A stretch of 64,000 nt of DNA from Micromonospora marina (GCF_900091565.1 NZ_FMCV01000001.1:434001-498000), one strand, 5' to 3'. Counted from the first letter of the stretch, positions 23,773 through 32,247 are shown. Translations and numbers: made by a program. Notes: generated by a model from the sequence alone, not told the origin.

Positions 23773-24975
23773 TCAGCCCTTCATCTGCGCGACCGGCGGC
23801 GCGCTCTCGTCACCGGTGAGCGACTTCTGGACGGTGGCCGTGAAGGCGGTGCCACTGCCGGAGAGCTTGGCCTGGTACATCGGCTGGAGCAGCGCGTGGT
23901 CCTCGGCGCGGATCTTCATGGCACCCTTGACGCCCTCGAACTCCCAGCCCTCCAGCGCCTGCACCATCTTCTCCACGTCGTCGCCGCCCTCCTGCACGGC
24001 ACGGACGACCATCTGCGCGGCGGCGAACCCGTCCGGGTGGAACAGGTCGAGCGTGCCGCCCGGCACCTTCGCCTTCGCGGCCTTGGCGGCCTCGGTGTCG
24101 CTGGCCCCGTCGAAGTAGTGCGAGAGGAACGAGATCTTGGTGCCGGCCGCGCCGAACGTCGGCCACGAGGCGCGGATGTCCAGGCCGGTGACGACGGTCG
24201 TGGAGGCGAGGACGCCCTGCTGGTCGAGCGTCTGCCACATCGCGCCGGCGGTGGTGCCGGCCCAGGCGACGAAGAGCAGGTCCGGCTTGGCGGCCTTGAT
24301 CTGGCTGGCGAACGGCGTGAACTCGGTGGCGCTGGCCGGGGCCCGGACGCTGCTCACGTTCGCGCCGGCGCCGCCGATCACGGCCTTGACGGCGGCCTCG
24401 TTCGCGTCGCCGAACGCGCCGTCCTGCGCGAACACCACGACCTTCTTGTCCGCCGCGTCGCCGATGAACGACCGGGCGGTCACCACGTCCTGCCACGACT
24501 GCCGGCCGGAGCGGAACGTGTACTTGTTCGCGCCGGTCACCGCGTCCGTGGCGGCCGGGCCGGAGATGAACAGCACCTTGTTCTGCGCGGCGATCGGCGC
24601 CACCTGGAGTGCCACACCGGAGGAGGTGGACCCGGCGATGATCTTCGTGCCCTTGCCGATCATGTCCTTCGCGACGGACACGGCCTTGGCCGGGTCGCCC
24701 GCGTCGTCGGCCTCGGTCAGCTCGATCGTACGGTCACCGACCTTGCCGGTGCCCTCGGTGGCGAAGTCGAGGCCCGCCTTGAAACCCTCGATGTACTGCT
24801 TGCCGTAGCTGGCGAGCGGGCCGGACTGCGAGTAGACCAGACCGACCTTGACCGGGGCGGCGTCGCCGCCGCCGGATGCGGTGTCCTGCGGGCTGCCACA
24901 GGCCGTGGCGGCCAGAGCGACCGCCACCGAGGTGGCGGCGGTAAGGAACACCCGTCGCGTGTGCCGGATCGTCAT
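23773..24975 (-). CDS. livK: ABC transporter substrate-binding lipoprotein (LivK-type)
   Basis: The 400-residue protein has a signal sequence (TIRHTRRVFLTAATSVAVAL) with lipobox LAATAC, so it is anchored to the outer face of the membrane. The mature part is a type I periplasmic binding fold (VKVGLVYSQSGPLASYG at the start; GKGTKIIAGSTSSGVAL; FAQDGAFGDANEAAVKAV). It captures the substrate for the permeases. It is the first gene of the operon and 217 bp separate it from the next upstream gene, room for a promoter. ATG at 24975 is chosen over an upstream start because it gives a clean signal peptide. Confidence 0.92.
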   Translation of the reverse strand: MTIRHTRRVFLTAATSVAVALAATACGSPQDTASGGGDAAPVKVGLVYSQSGPLASYGKQYIEGFKAGLDFATEGTGKVGDRTIELTEADDAGDPAKAVSVAKDMIGKGTKIIAGSTSSGVALQVAPIAAQNKVLFISGPAATDAVTGANKYTFRSGRQSWQDVVTARSFIGDAADKKVVVFAQDGAFGDANEAAVKAVIGGAGANVSSVRAPASATEFTPFASQIKAAKPDLLFVAWAGTTAGAMWQTLDQQGVLASTTVVTGLDIRASWPTFGAAGTKISFLSHYFDGASDTEAAKAAKAKVPGGTLDLFHPDGFAAAQMVVRAVQEGGDDVEKMVQALEGWEFEGVKGAMKIRAEDHALLQPMYQAKLSGSGTAFTATVQKSLTGDESAPPVAQMKG

Positions 24976-25192
24976 TGCGACTCCAGGTGAGGACAGGGGG
25001 AATGTCAGTTGTCGGCTCACGCTAGAAGTGACGTCACCCACGGGCTATGTGGTCGGCGCACACAAGTGCCCGCGACGGGGTGGCCGCACGTTACAACGCC
25101 GGACATCGGCACGTAACCGTACCGACCCGGGATGGCCACGCCCGCCACGCACGCCCCGCCGGGAATGTCGGCCCACGCCATCGCGGGCCGGG

Positions 25193-25438
25193 TCAGCGCC
25201 CGCCGCAGTCCCCGTCGTGGTCGGCCGCCCGCGCGCACCGCCGGCCACCGTCACGTACCCGGTCGCACCAGACCCAGTGGCGTACGGACTGCTCGTCCTC
25301 CCGCGACACGGTCGTCCCGGCGCGTTCCACGTCGGCCAGGAACCCGAGGGCCCGGCAGATGGCCCGCGCGAACCCCCGTGCGCCGTCGAGGTCGGCCGCG
25401 AGCACCGGCAGGTGTACGACGAACCGCTCCCGGCTCAC
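25193..25438 (-). CDS. Small hypothetical protein coupled to a DivIVA-domain gene
   Basis: The 81-residue protein (RFVVHLPVLAADLDG, HWVWCDRVRDGGRRC) has three cysteines and several histidines near the C-terminus; no family was recognised. GTG at 25438 overlaps the preceding stop by 4 bp, so it is translated with the DivIVA-domain gene. The pair recalls small accessory-element genes of Micromonospora, an inference from memory. Confidence 0.6.
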   Translation of the reverse strand: MSRERFVVHLPVLAADLDGARGFARAICRALGFLADVERAGTTVSREDEQSVRHWVWCDRVRDGGRRCARAADHDGDCGGR

Positions 25439-25737
25439 CGCTGCGCGCCCGGAGTGAACCGGGACTGCCAGCTCTTGAGCGCCTGCTTGATCCGGGTGTT
25501 CTCCTCGGCGTGCCGGGACGCGTCGCGCCGGGCCAGCGCCAGGTCACCCGCCACCCGGTAGAGGAAGGCGTGCACCTCCGCCGGGTCGAGCCCGTGCCGC
25601 ACGGTCCGGAACCGCCGCTCGCGGATCTGCCCGACACTCAGCGGGCGGCACGAGTCCGAGCGGTACCAGCCCTGGTTCGGCGGGCCGCCCTTGCCGCGCC
25701 GCCGGGACGGCTGGAACAGGTTGAGCACGTTACGCAC
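25435..25737 (-). CDS. DivIVA-domain-containing protein
   Basis: The 100-residue protein has a basic N-terminus (LFQPSRRRGKGG) and a DivIVA-type segment (RFRTVRHGLDPAEVHAFLYR) leading into a short coiled coil. DivIVA domains recognise curved membranes at poles and septa in larger proteins; this one is much shorter than true DivIVA (Wag31) and is not its substitute. GTG at 25737 has GAGGAGG with 6-nt spacing. It is divergent from the GntR gene. Confidence 0.75.
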   Translation of the reverse strand: MRNVLNLFQPSRRRGKGGPPNQGWYRSDSCRPLSVGQIRERRFRTVRHGLDPAEVHAFLYRVAGDLALARRDASRHAEENTRIKQALKSWQSRFTPGAQR

Positions 25738-25870
25738 GCCGATCCTCCTCGCCGAGCCGTGGAGGCGGCCCGCCCGCAGACAGGGGACGCGGGCGGGCCG
25801 CCGGCCCCGAGACCGCAGCCCGTTCGGCGGTACGACCCCGGAGCCCATTCGGGGCCCGGCTCCCGAGGTT

Positions 25871-26007
25871 TGCCGAACCAACCGGAGCCGGACACGAGTC
25901 AGCCTACCCAAAATACCTGTGTAGGTCGAGCGTCCACATCGGGCTTCTAGCTTGTTGCAGTTACTGGTGTAGGCCCGGCATGATCGGAGGTGCCGAACCA
26001 ACCGGAG
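25871..26007. promoter_or_regulatory. 17-bp direct repeats in the DivIVA/GntR divergent region
   Basis: TGCCGAACCAACCGGAG occurs at 25871-25887 and again at 25991-26007, exactly 120 bp apart. The second copy supplies the GGAG of the GntR ribosome binding site. Between them is ACCTGTGTAGGT, a small palindrome. They may be operators of the divergent pair or the trace of a duplicated gene start. Confidence 0.6.
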
Positions 26008-26015
26008 TCCTCACC

Positions 26016-26243
26016 ATGCCTACAGCCGAAGCACCGTATCGTCAGATCGCCAACGAACTTGCCGCAAAGATCAGAAGCGGCGAGTTGAAGCCCGGCGACA
26101 AGCTGCCCTCGACCCGTGAACTCGCCGAGGCTTACGGCGTCCACATGAACACGGCGTCCCGTGCTCTCTCGTTGCTGCATGATCGCGAGCTGATCACCGG
26201 CCAGCCCGGCCGAGGCACATACGTAGCCGAACCCCCGAGCTGA
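26016..26243 (+). CDS. GntR-family winged-helix regulator, short form
   Basis: The 75-residue protein consists almost only of a GntR winged helix (PYRQIANELAAKIRSGELKP, LPSTRELAEAYGVHMNTAS, then RGTYV) without an effector domain. Such minimal GntR proteins occur on actinomycete integrative elements and in YtrA-like groups. ATG at 26016 follows GGAG by 8 nt. It probably controls the divergent DivIVA-domain operon and itself; the 17-bp repeats are candidate sites. A strong hairpin follows the stop. Confidence 0.85.
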   Translation: MPTAEAPYRQIANELAAKIRSGELKPGDKLPSTRELAEAYGVHMNTASRALSLLHDRELITGQPGRGTYVAEPPS

Positions 26244-26251
26244 CCGGCCCC

Positions 26252-26298
26252 GATCTTGGAAAGTTCTCGTTCATACCGAACGAGAACTTTCCAAGATT
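26252..26298. terminator. Intergenic inverted repeat with GATCTTGGAAAGTTCTCG arms, likely bidirectional terminator
   Basis: 21-nt arms at 26252-26272 and 26278-26298 with one mismatch at the outer end enclose a 5-nt loop. It sits between convergent genes (GntR and the broken LPXTG gene). Confidence 0.8.
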
Positions 26299-26369
26299 CA
26301 CATCGATCTTCCGCGAGACCGGGCGGGATGCACCGCGTACAGCGCCCGGAGTGCCTCCGGAGTGACAGG

Positions 26370-27313
26370 TCAGAGCTGGACGCCCACCTTGCGGCGCATC
26401 CGGCTGAGGCCGATCAGCAGGCCGCCCGCGGCCAGCAGCCCACCACCGATGCCGACCATCGGCGTCGTGCTGCTGCCGGTGACGGGCAGGTGCTTGCCGG
26501 GTCGACCACGGCGACGTCGGTGATCGTCACCGTGCCGGTGTTGGTCACCCGGTAGGTGTAGAGGATCTTGTCTCCCTTGGCCGCGTACCCGTCGGGCTCG
26601 CACTCGTTCTTGCAGGCCGACTCGACCCGGGCCTTCTTGTCGATCGACAGGCTGGCCCGCACCGGCGGGGGCGTGACCGTGGTGACTGTGAAGGTGGCCT
26701 CGTTGGAGGTGACCTGCTGCTCACCGAACGAGCCGTTCGCCCTGGCGATGTTGACGATCTCGCCCGCCGCCACGTCGGCCTCCGTCACGGTGTACGTCCC
26801 CGTACAGGTGGTGCTCGCGCCGGGCGCCAGCGAGGTCGTCGCGCAGGTGATGCCGGTGACCTTGTCGTCGGTGATCGCGATGGCCGTGATCGGGTCCGTC
26901 GTGCCCGTGCTCGCGTTCCCGACGGTGTACGTGTAGGTGACGACCTGGCCGGCCTTGAGCCCACTCGCGGGCGTGCCGGTCTTCGTCAGCGTCAGCGAAA
27001 GGCCGATGTCGCCGGCGGCGCACGTGTGCGTGAGGACGAAGAAGCGGGCGGTGCCCGAGATGACCGCGGTGGCTCCCGTCAGCGTCCAGCCGGCCGGGGT
27101 CCGGATCCAGGCCTTGCTGGTGCCGAGGTCGTTGACGATGGCGCTGTTCGGGTCGGTGGGAATGGTCCGGGTGACCGGTCCGCCGGGCGTGCTGAATGTT
27201 GCCGTGATCGTCTGGAAGGTACCCGTCGTCGCCTGGTTGCCGGGCAGGTTGAAGACCCAGACGTCCTCGTCGGCGAAGGGCGGACCGGCCGGAACGACCC
27301 GGCCGGCCCGCCA
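26370..27313 (-). pseudogene. Truncated LPXTG cell-wall-anchored DUF11-repeat protein
   Basis: The remaining frame starts without a start codon or signal peptide (FADEDVWVFNLPGN) and runs through DUF11-type repeats (LTKTGTPASGLKAGQVVTYT, then DKILYTYRVTNTGTVTIT). It then breaks after DVAVVDP. The true C-terminus continues in another frame: LPVTGSS sortase motif, a membrane segment (MVGIGGGLLAAGGLLIGL) and basic tail RMRRKVGVQL. Both the N-terminus and at least one internal segment are lost. An intact protein would be sortase-anchored to peptidoglycan. Confidence 0.75.
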
Positions 27314-27326
27314 CGCCTTTCGAGGG

Positions 27327-28445
27327 TCAGCGGCCCGCTCGGGCGGCCACCGCCGTGTCGGGGTGGTCGCTGAACACCCCGTCCAGGCCCAGGTCGAAGA
27401 ACAGTTCGTACTCGGACGTGATGTCCCCACGCGCGTTCGGGTCGGTGCCGATGCGGAAGTCCACCGGCAGGAACTGGTTCTCGGCCCGGAACGTCCATGC
27501 GTGCACCACCAGCTTCTGCCGGTGCGCGTCCCGGATCACCGAGGTCGGCGCGAGCAGCCGACCGGCGGAGTCCCGGGGCACGATCAGGTTCTTGTTCAGG
27601 CCGACGCCGTCGGCGTACCGGGAGATCCAGGCCAGTCCCGCGGGCGTGGCCAGGTCGGCGTAGGTCCGCTTGTCGCCGCCGGCGACGAAGTCGTAGGGCG
27701 CGCCGCTCGCGTCCATGAGCTGCACCAGCCGCACGTCGATCATCTTGTCGAGCTTGCGCAGGTTGGCGGTCTCGAAGCTCTGCACGAACACCGGGTCGTT
27801 GCGGTGGGTGAGCCGGTTGTGGCGCAGCACCGCGACCAGCGGCTCCTCCAGCGGACGCCCGATCGACGCGAAGTAGGTGGGGTGCTTGGTCTCCGGGTAG
27901 ACGCCGATGGTCCGGCCCCGGGCCTTCGACTCGGCCCGCGCCAGGTCGATGACCTCCTGGAACGTCGGGATCTCGAATTTGCCGTCGAACGCGGTGTTGG
28001 CGACCCGCACCTGGGGCAGGCGCTCCTTGGCGCGCAGCGTCTTCAGCTCGGCCAGCGTGAAGTCCTCGGTGAACCAGCCGGTGACCGTCACCCCGTCGAT
28101 GGTCTTCGTCGCCTTGCGGCCGGCGAACTCGGGGCGGGCGGCCACGTCCGTCGTACCGGAGATCTCGTTCTCGTGCCGCGCGACCAGGACGCCGTCCCTG
28201 GTCGAGACCAGGTCCGGCTCGATGAAGTCGGCGCCCTGGCGGATGGCGAGCCGGTAGGCCTCCAGGGTGTGCTCCGGGCGGTAGCCGCTCGCGCCGCGGT
28301 GGCCGATCACGATCGGCCGCTGGGGCGCGCGGGCCTGCTCGGCGCGGTGGTCCGGGCCGGCCTGGGCGGCCACGGCCGGCACCACCACAGCGGCCGCCGC
28401 GAGCAGCGCGCCGGCCACGCCGAGGGCGGAAAGGGTACGTCGCAA
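27327..28445 (-). CDS. Secreted glycerophosphodiester phosphodiesterase
   Basis: The 372-residue protein has a signal peptide (LRRTLSALGVAGALLAAAAV to VAAQA) and a GDPD TIM-barrel. HRGASGYRPEHT is the catalytic loop, with EPDLVSTRDGVLVARHE, YPETKHP and VHAWTFRAE further along. It hydrolyses glycerophosphodiesters to glycerol-3-phosphate outside the cell, feeding phosphate supply. TTG at 28445 is chosen because AGGAGA lies 6 nt upstream and the signal peptide then starts correctly. PHO-box-like 11-mers lie upstream. Confidence 0.92.
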   Translation of the reverse strand: MRRTLSALGVAGALLAAAAVVVPAVAAQAGPDHRAEQARAPQRPIVIGHRGASGYRPEHTLEAYRLAIRQGADFIEPDLVSTRDGVLVARHENEISGTTDVAARPEFAGRKATKTIDGVTVTGWFTEDFTLAELKTLRAKERLPQVRVANTAFDGKFEIPTFQEVIDLARAESKARGRTIGVYPETKHPTYFASIGRPLEEPLVAVLRHNRLTHRNDPVFVQSFETANLRKLDKMIDVRLVQLMDASGAPYDFVAGGDKRTYADLATPAGLAWISRYADGVGLNKNLIVPRDSAGRLLAPTSVIRDAHRQKLVVHAWTFRAENQFLPVDFRIGTDPNARGDITSEYELFFDLGLDGVFSDHPDTAVAARAGR

Positions 28446-28486
28446 CGCCGTCTCCTGTCGTCGATGGGTACGCACAGCAGACCGGG

Positions 28487-28530
28487 TGTGGTTGACCGCC
28501 AGTTGGTCGGTTCCTGACCTGCCGGTGAAT
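28487..28530 (-). promoter_or_regulatory. PHO-box-like 11-nt direct repeats upstream of the glycerophosphodiesterase
   Basis: Read on the minus strand, four contiguous 11-mers are ATTCACCGGCA, GGTCAGGAACC, GACCAACTGGC and GGTCAACCACA. Three of them have TCA at the same place as the Streptomyces PhoP consensus G(G/T)TCAYYY. The site lies 42 bp or more from the TTG. PhoP binding is inferred. Confidence 0.5.
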
Positions 28531-28551
28531 CTCCGGACGGAAGATGACGGG

Positions 28552-29886
28552 GTGCGCCGCCTGCTCCGGAAGCCCGTACGGCTGGTGCCGTTGGGGTTCC
28601 TGGCGGTGATCCTGGTCGGCACCGGTCTGCTCATGCTGCCCTGGGCCACCAGCGAGCAGCGGCACACCCCGTTCGTCACCGCGCTGTTCACGTCCACGTC
28701 GGCGGTGTCGGTGACCGGCCTGACCGTCACCGACACGCCGAACTACTGGAACCACTTCGGGCTCGTGACGATCACCGTGCTCACGCAACTCGGCGGGCTC
28801 GGCATCCTGACCGGCGCGTCACTGGTGATCCTCGCCGTCTCCCGCCAGCTCGGCCTGCGCAACCGGCTGCTCGTCCAGGCCGAGACCGCCGAGTTCGGGC
28901 TCGGTGACCTGCGCCGGCTGCTGGTGCGGATCGCGGCCACCGTCTTCGTCACCGAGGCGCTGGTGGCCGCCGTGGTCGGCGGACGGGTGTGGCTGGTCTA
29001 CGACTACACGCCGGGGCGGGCGCTCTGGTCCGCCGTGTTCCACTCGGTCCAGGCGTTCAACAACGGCGGCTTCACGCTCTACTCCGACAGCCTCGTGGCC
29101 TTCGGTCGCGACCCCTGGGTGACGCTGTCGCTCAGTGCCGGGGCGATCGTCGGCGGGCTCGGCTTCCCGGCGATCTTCGAGGCCACCCGGGAGTGGCGAC
29201 GGCCGACGCGCTGGACGGTGGCCACCAAGCTGACCGTCTGGGGCAGCGTGGTGCTGACCGTCGTCGGCGTGGTCTACCTGCTGCTGGCCGAGTGGTTCAA
29301 CCCGTACACGATCGGCACCTACGACGTGCCGGGCAAGGTGCTCGCGGCCTTCGGACAGATCGCGCTGAGCCGCACCGGTGGTTTCGACCTCGTCAACGTG
29401 GACCGGCTCACCGAGGAGAGCTATCCGATGTTCGTCGGCCTGATGTTCGTCGGTGGCGGCAGCGCCAGCACGGCCGGTGGCATCAAGGTCTCCACGTTCT
29501 TCCTGCTCGGCTTCGCCATCTGGGCCGAGCTGCGTGGCGAGCCGGACATCACCGTGGGACGACGCCGCGTGTCCCCGTCCAGTCAGCGGCAGGCGCTGAC
29601 GGTGGCGCTGCTCAGCGTGGCGCTGGTGGCCGCCGGCACCGTCGTCCTGATCGCGCTGACCGCGCAGGTGCCCTTCTACGCGGCACTGTTCGAGGTCACC
29701 TCCGCGTTCAGCACCACCGGCCTGAGCGTCGGCCTGTCCCAGCAGCTCTCCCCGGCGGGCCAGTACGCGCTGACCGCGCTCATGTACGTCGGCCGGGTCG
29801 GGCCGCTCACGCTCGGCTCGGCGATCGCGTTGAACACCCGTCGGCGGCTGTACCGCTACCCGGAGGAGCAACCCATTGTCGGTTAG
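28552..29886 (+). CDS. TrkH/KtrB-family potassium uptake channel subunit
   Basis: This roughly 444-residue membrane protein has the four pore-loop repeats typical of the family: STSAVSVTGLTVTD, QAFNNGGFTLYSD, LSRTGGFDLVN and TSAFSTTGLSVGL, each with the selectivity glycine. It lets potassium (or sodium) ions enter the cell and is gated by the RCK subunit encoded next. GTG at 28552 is used; an in-frame GTG about 27 bp upstream is also possible. The stop overlaps the trkA-like start by 11 bp. Confidence 0.92.
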   Translation: MRRLLRKPVRLVPLGFLAVILVGTGLLMLPWATSEQRHTPFVTALFTSTSAVSVTGLTVTDTPNYWNHFGLVTITVLTQLGGLGILTGASLVILAVSRQLGLRNRLLVQAETAEFGLGDLRRLLVRIAATVFVTEALVAAVVGGRVWLVYDYTPGRALWSAVFHSVQAFNNGGFTLYSDSLVAFGRDPWVTLSLSAGAIVGGLGFPAIFEATREWRRPTRWTVATKLTVWGSVVLTVVGVVYLLLAEWFNPYTIGTYDVPGKVLAAFGQIALSRTGGFDLVNVDRLTEESYPMFVGLMFVGGGSASTAGGIKVSTFFLLGFAIWAELRGEPDITVGRRRVSPSSQRQALTVALLSVALVAAGTVVLIALTAQVPFYAALFEVTSAFSTTGLSVGLSQQLSPAGQYALTALMYVGRVGPLTLGSAIALNTRRRLYRYPEEQPIVG

Positions 29887-30544
29887 ACATCCGAACGAGA
29901 CGGGCATCGTGGTGATCGGCCTGGGCCGGTTCGGCTCGCGCCTGGCCGAGTCGCTGTCCCGGCTCGGCCACGAGGTGCTCGCGGTCGACCGAGACCCGGT
30001 CCGGGTTCAGCACTGGTCCGGCGAGCTGGACCGGGTGGTGCAGGCGGACAGCACCGAGGAGGAGGTGCTGCGCCAGCTCGGGCTGGCGGACTTCCGCCGG
30101 GTGGTGGTCGCGATCGGCGCGTCGCTGGAGGCGAGCGTGCTCACCGTGCTGGCGCTCGCCGAACTGGGGATCGAGCAGATCTGGGCGCGGGCCACCTCGG
30201 AGAAGCACGCGAAGATCCTGCACTCGGTCGGCGCGCACCACGTGGTCTTCCCCGAGGCGGAGACCGGCGAGCGGGTGGCGCACCTGATCGTCAGCCGGAT
30301 GCTCGACTTCATCGAGTTCGACGACGACTTCGCCATCGCCAAGATCCGGGTGCCCGCGCCGCTGGTCGGGCGGTCGCTGCGCGACGTCGCCCCGCAGGAC
30401 CGGTTCGGCGTGATGGTGGTGGGCGCGAAGCGGTCCGGACAGCCGTTCCGGTACGCCGGACCGGACACGGTGCTGACGCCGGACAGCGTCCTCATCGTGG
30501 AGGGCGGCATCACCCAGGTGCAACGGTTCTCCGCGCTGGGCTGA
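29876..30544 (+). CDS. TrkA/KtrA-family potassium channel regulatory subunit
   Basis: The 222-residue cytoplasmic protein has an N-terminal RCK Rossmann domain (IVVIGLGRFGSRLAESL; DRDPVRVQHW; DSTEEEVLRQLG) and a C-terminal RCK_C domain (VPAPLVGRSLRDVAPQDRFG). It gates the TrkH-like channel in response to nucleotides. TTG at 29876 has GGAGGAG 8 nt upstream within the end of the channel gene, so the two are coupled. Confidence 0.93.
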   Translation: MSVRHPNETGIVVIGLGRFGSRLAESLSRLGHEVLAVDRDPVRVQHWSGELDRVVQADSTEEEVLRQLGLADFRRVVVAIGASLEASVLTVLALAELGIEQIWARATSEKHAKILHSVGAHHVVFPEAETGERVAHLIVSRMLDFIEFDDDFAIAKIRVPAPLVGRSLRDVAPQDRFGVMVVGAKRSGQPFRYAGPDTVLTPDSVLIVEGGITQVQRFSALG

Positions 30545-30561
30545 GCAGGCACCACTGCCCC

Positions 30562-32247
30562 TCAGTCGTCGTCCTCGTCCTCGTCGTCGTCATCGTCGTC
30601 GTCGCTCTTCCCGGCCTCGCCCTTGGCGGGCTTCGGCGGCTTGGGCTTGGGCGCCGGCTTCGCCTTCGCCGGGCCACCCTTGGTGGCCTTGGTGGCCGGC
30701 TTGGTGGTCGGCTTTGCGGGTGCCTTGGTGGTCGGCTTGGCGGGCGGCTTGGCGGGTGCCTCGGTGGTCGGCGCGACGGTGACCGGCACCGAGCCGGCGA
30801 TCCCCGACACCAGCACGCCGCACGTGCGACCACCGACCGTGAACTCCACCGGCAGCGTGTTGCTCCCGGTGTAGCGTCCGGCCAGCGTGAGCTTCGTCGA
30901 CGCGCCCGGCGCCAGCGCCGGGGTCGCCGCCGCAGCGGTGACCGACACGGTCTGTCCCACCTGGCGTGCCGGCGGCTGGGCCGTGGTGACCGTCTGCTTA
31001 CCGGGGAACGTGAAGTTCATCGTCCAGCCGCGCAGCTCGCGGTCGCTGGTGTTGGTGAGCGTCAGCTCGGCGGAGAAGTCCTTGCCGGTGTCGCGGCGCA
31101 GCGAGTAGTCGACAGCGCAGGGAGTCGGCTCGGGCAGCCCCATCTTCGCCTCGGTCGGCTCCACCCCGCCGCTGGCCGGGCTCCGCGACGTCACGCCCCA
31201 CAGCGTGGCGGTCACCGCGATCAGTCCGACGGCGGCCACACCGGCCTCCAGCTTGCGCCGCCGCGCCACCGCCCGTCGGGTCCGGGTGCGCACCGCCGAG
31301 AACGGCAGCGCACCGGTCTCCGCCGACCACGGCAGGATCGTCGTGCCCGCGTTCTCCGCGAGCGCCGGGTCCATCCGGCCGAACGCCGGTGACACCGGCA
31401 CGACCGCCGCGATACCGGCCGCCTCGGCGAGCGTACGGGCCACCTCGGCGGTGGCCGGGCGGTCCTCGGGGCGCTTGGCCAGGCACCGCTGCACCAGCGC
31501 GGCGACCGGCTCGGGCAGGCCCGGCACCGCGGGCATCGGGTCCGGGTCGCGGTACATGTGGGCGCGCAGCATCTCGGTGGTGGTGCTGGCCTGCCACGGC
31601 AGGCGGCCGGTGAGCATCCGGTAGAGCAACAGCCCCACCGCGTACACGTCGGTGGCAGGCGAGACGTGGCCGTTGTCCAGCCGCTCCGGCGCCAGGTACG
31701 CGGGCGTGCCGAGCAGCGCGCCGTCCGGTCCCTTGTCGCTCTCCCCCACCAGCGCCGAGATGCCGAAGTCGACGACCTTCACGCCGGTCGGCGTCAGCAT
31801 GACGTTGCCCGGGGTCACGTCCCGGTGCACCACGCCCCGGGCGTGCGCGGCGGCCAGCGCCGAGGCGACCTCCGCGCCGATGGTCATGGCCTCCCGCCAG
31901 GGAAGCTGCCCGTCGCGGCCGAGCCGCCCGCTGAGCGGACCGCCGTCGACCAGTTCCATGACCACGTACGGCACGGTCAGGCCGACCTGCACGGACTCGC
32001 CGTAGTCGTACACGTTCGTGATGTTGGGGTGGCACAGTCGCGCCGCGGCCTGCGCCTCCACCCGGATCCGGTGCCGGAACGCCTTGTCGCTGGCCAGCCG
32101 CGAGGCCAGCACCTTGACCGCGACCTGCCGGCCCAGCACCTCGTCGTAGCCGCGCCAGACGACCGACATGCCGCCCGCACCCAACTGCTCGACGAGCCGG
32201 TACCGCTCGCCGAGCAGTTGCACGCCGTTCCTGACCGGTCCACCCAT
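30562..32247 (-). CDS. Transmembrane Ser/Thr protein kinase with extracellular CBM2-like domain and acidic tail
   Basis: The 561-residue protein has a PknB-type kinase domain (about residues 13-275): LGAGGMSVVWRG, VAVKVLASR, HRDVTPGN, KVVDFGIS and APERLD. The catalytic loop has Thr where Lys is usual (HRDxKxxN). A single membrane helix (VAAVGLIAVTATLWGV) follows at about residue 340. The outer part resembles a family 2 carbohydrate-binding module: CAVDYSLRRDTGKDFSAELT, then NTSDRELRGWTMNFTFPG and VGGRTC. Several ligand tryptophans of true CBM2 are missing. The end is a Lys/Pro/Ala repeat and a run of 13 acidic residues. It is probably a sensor of the cell wall or sugars; this is inference. 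Confidence 0.9.
   Translation of the reverse strand: MGGPVRNGVQLLGERYRLVEQLGAGGMSVVWRGYDEVLGRQVAVKVLASRLASDKAFRHRIRVEAQAAARLCHPNITNVYDYGESVQVGLTVPYVVMELVDGGPLSGRLGRDGQLPWREAMTIGAEVASALAAAHARGVVHRDVTPGNVMLTPTGVKVVDFGISALVGESDKGPDGALLGTPAYLAPERLDNGHVSPATDVYAVGLLLYRMLTGRLPWQASTTTEMLRAHMYRDPDPMPAVPGLPEPVAALVQRCLAKRPEDRPATAEVARTLAEAAGIAAVVPVSPAFGRMDPALAENAGTTILPWSAETGALPFSAVRTRTRRAVARRRKLEAGVAAVGLIAVTATLWGVTSRSPASGGVEPTEAKMGLPEPTPCAVDYSLRRDTGKDFSAELTLTNTSDRELRGWTMNFTFPGKQTVTTAQPPARQVGQTVSVTAAAATPALAPGASTKLTLAGRYTGSNTLPVEFTVGGRTCGVLVSGIAGSVPVTVAPTTEAPAKPPAKPTTKAPAKPTTKPATKATKGGPAKAKPAPKPKPPKPAKGEAGKSDDDDDDDEDEDDD

Noticed and set aside
20293..24975. A urea or amide (Urt) importer instead of a branched-chain amino acid importer
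   Set aside because: Gene order and lengths fit the general Liv family; no urease or amidase genes are near to support another substrate, so the neutral name was kept.
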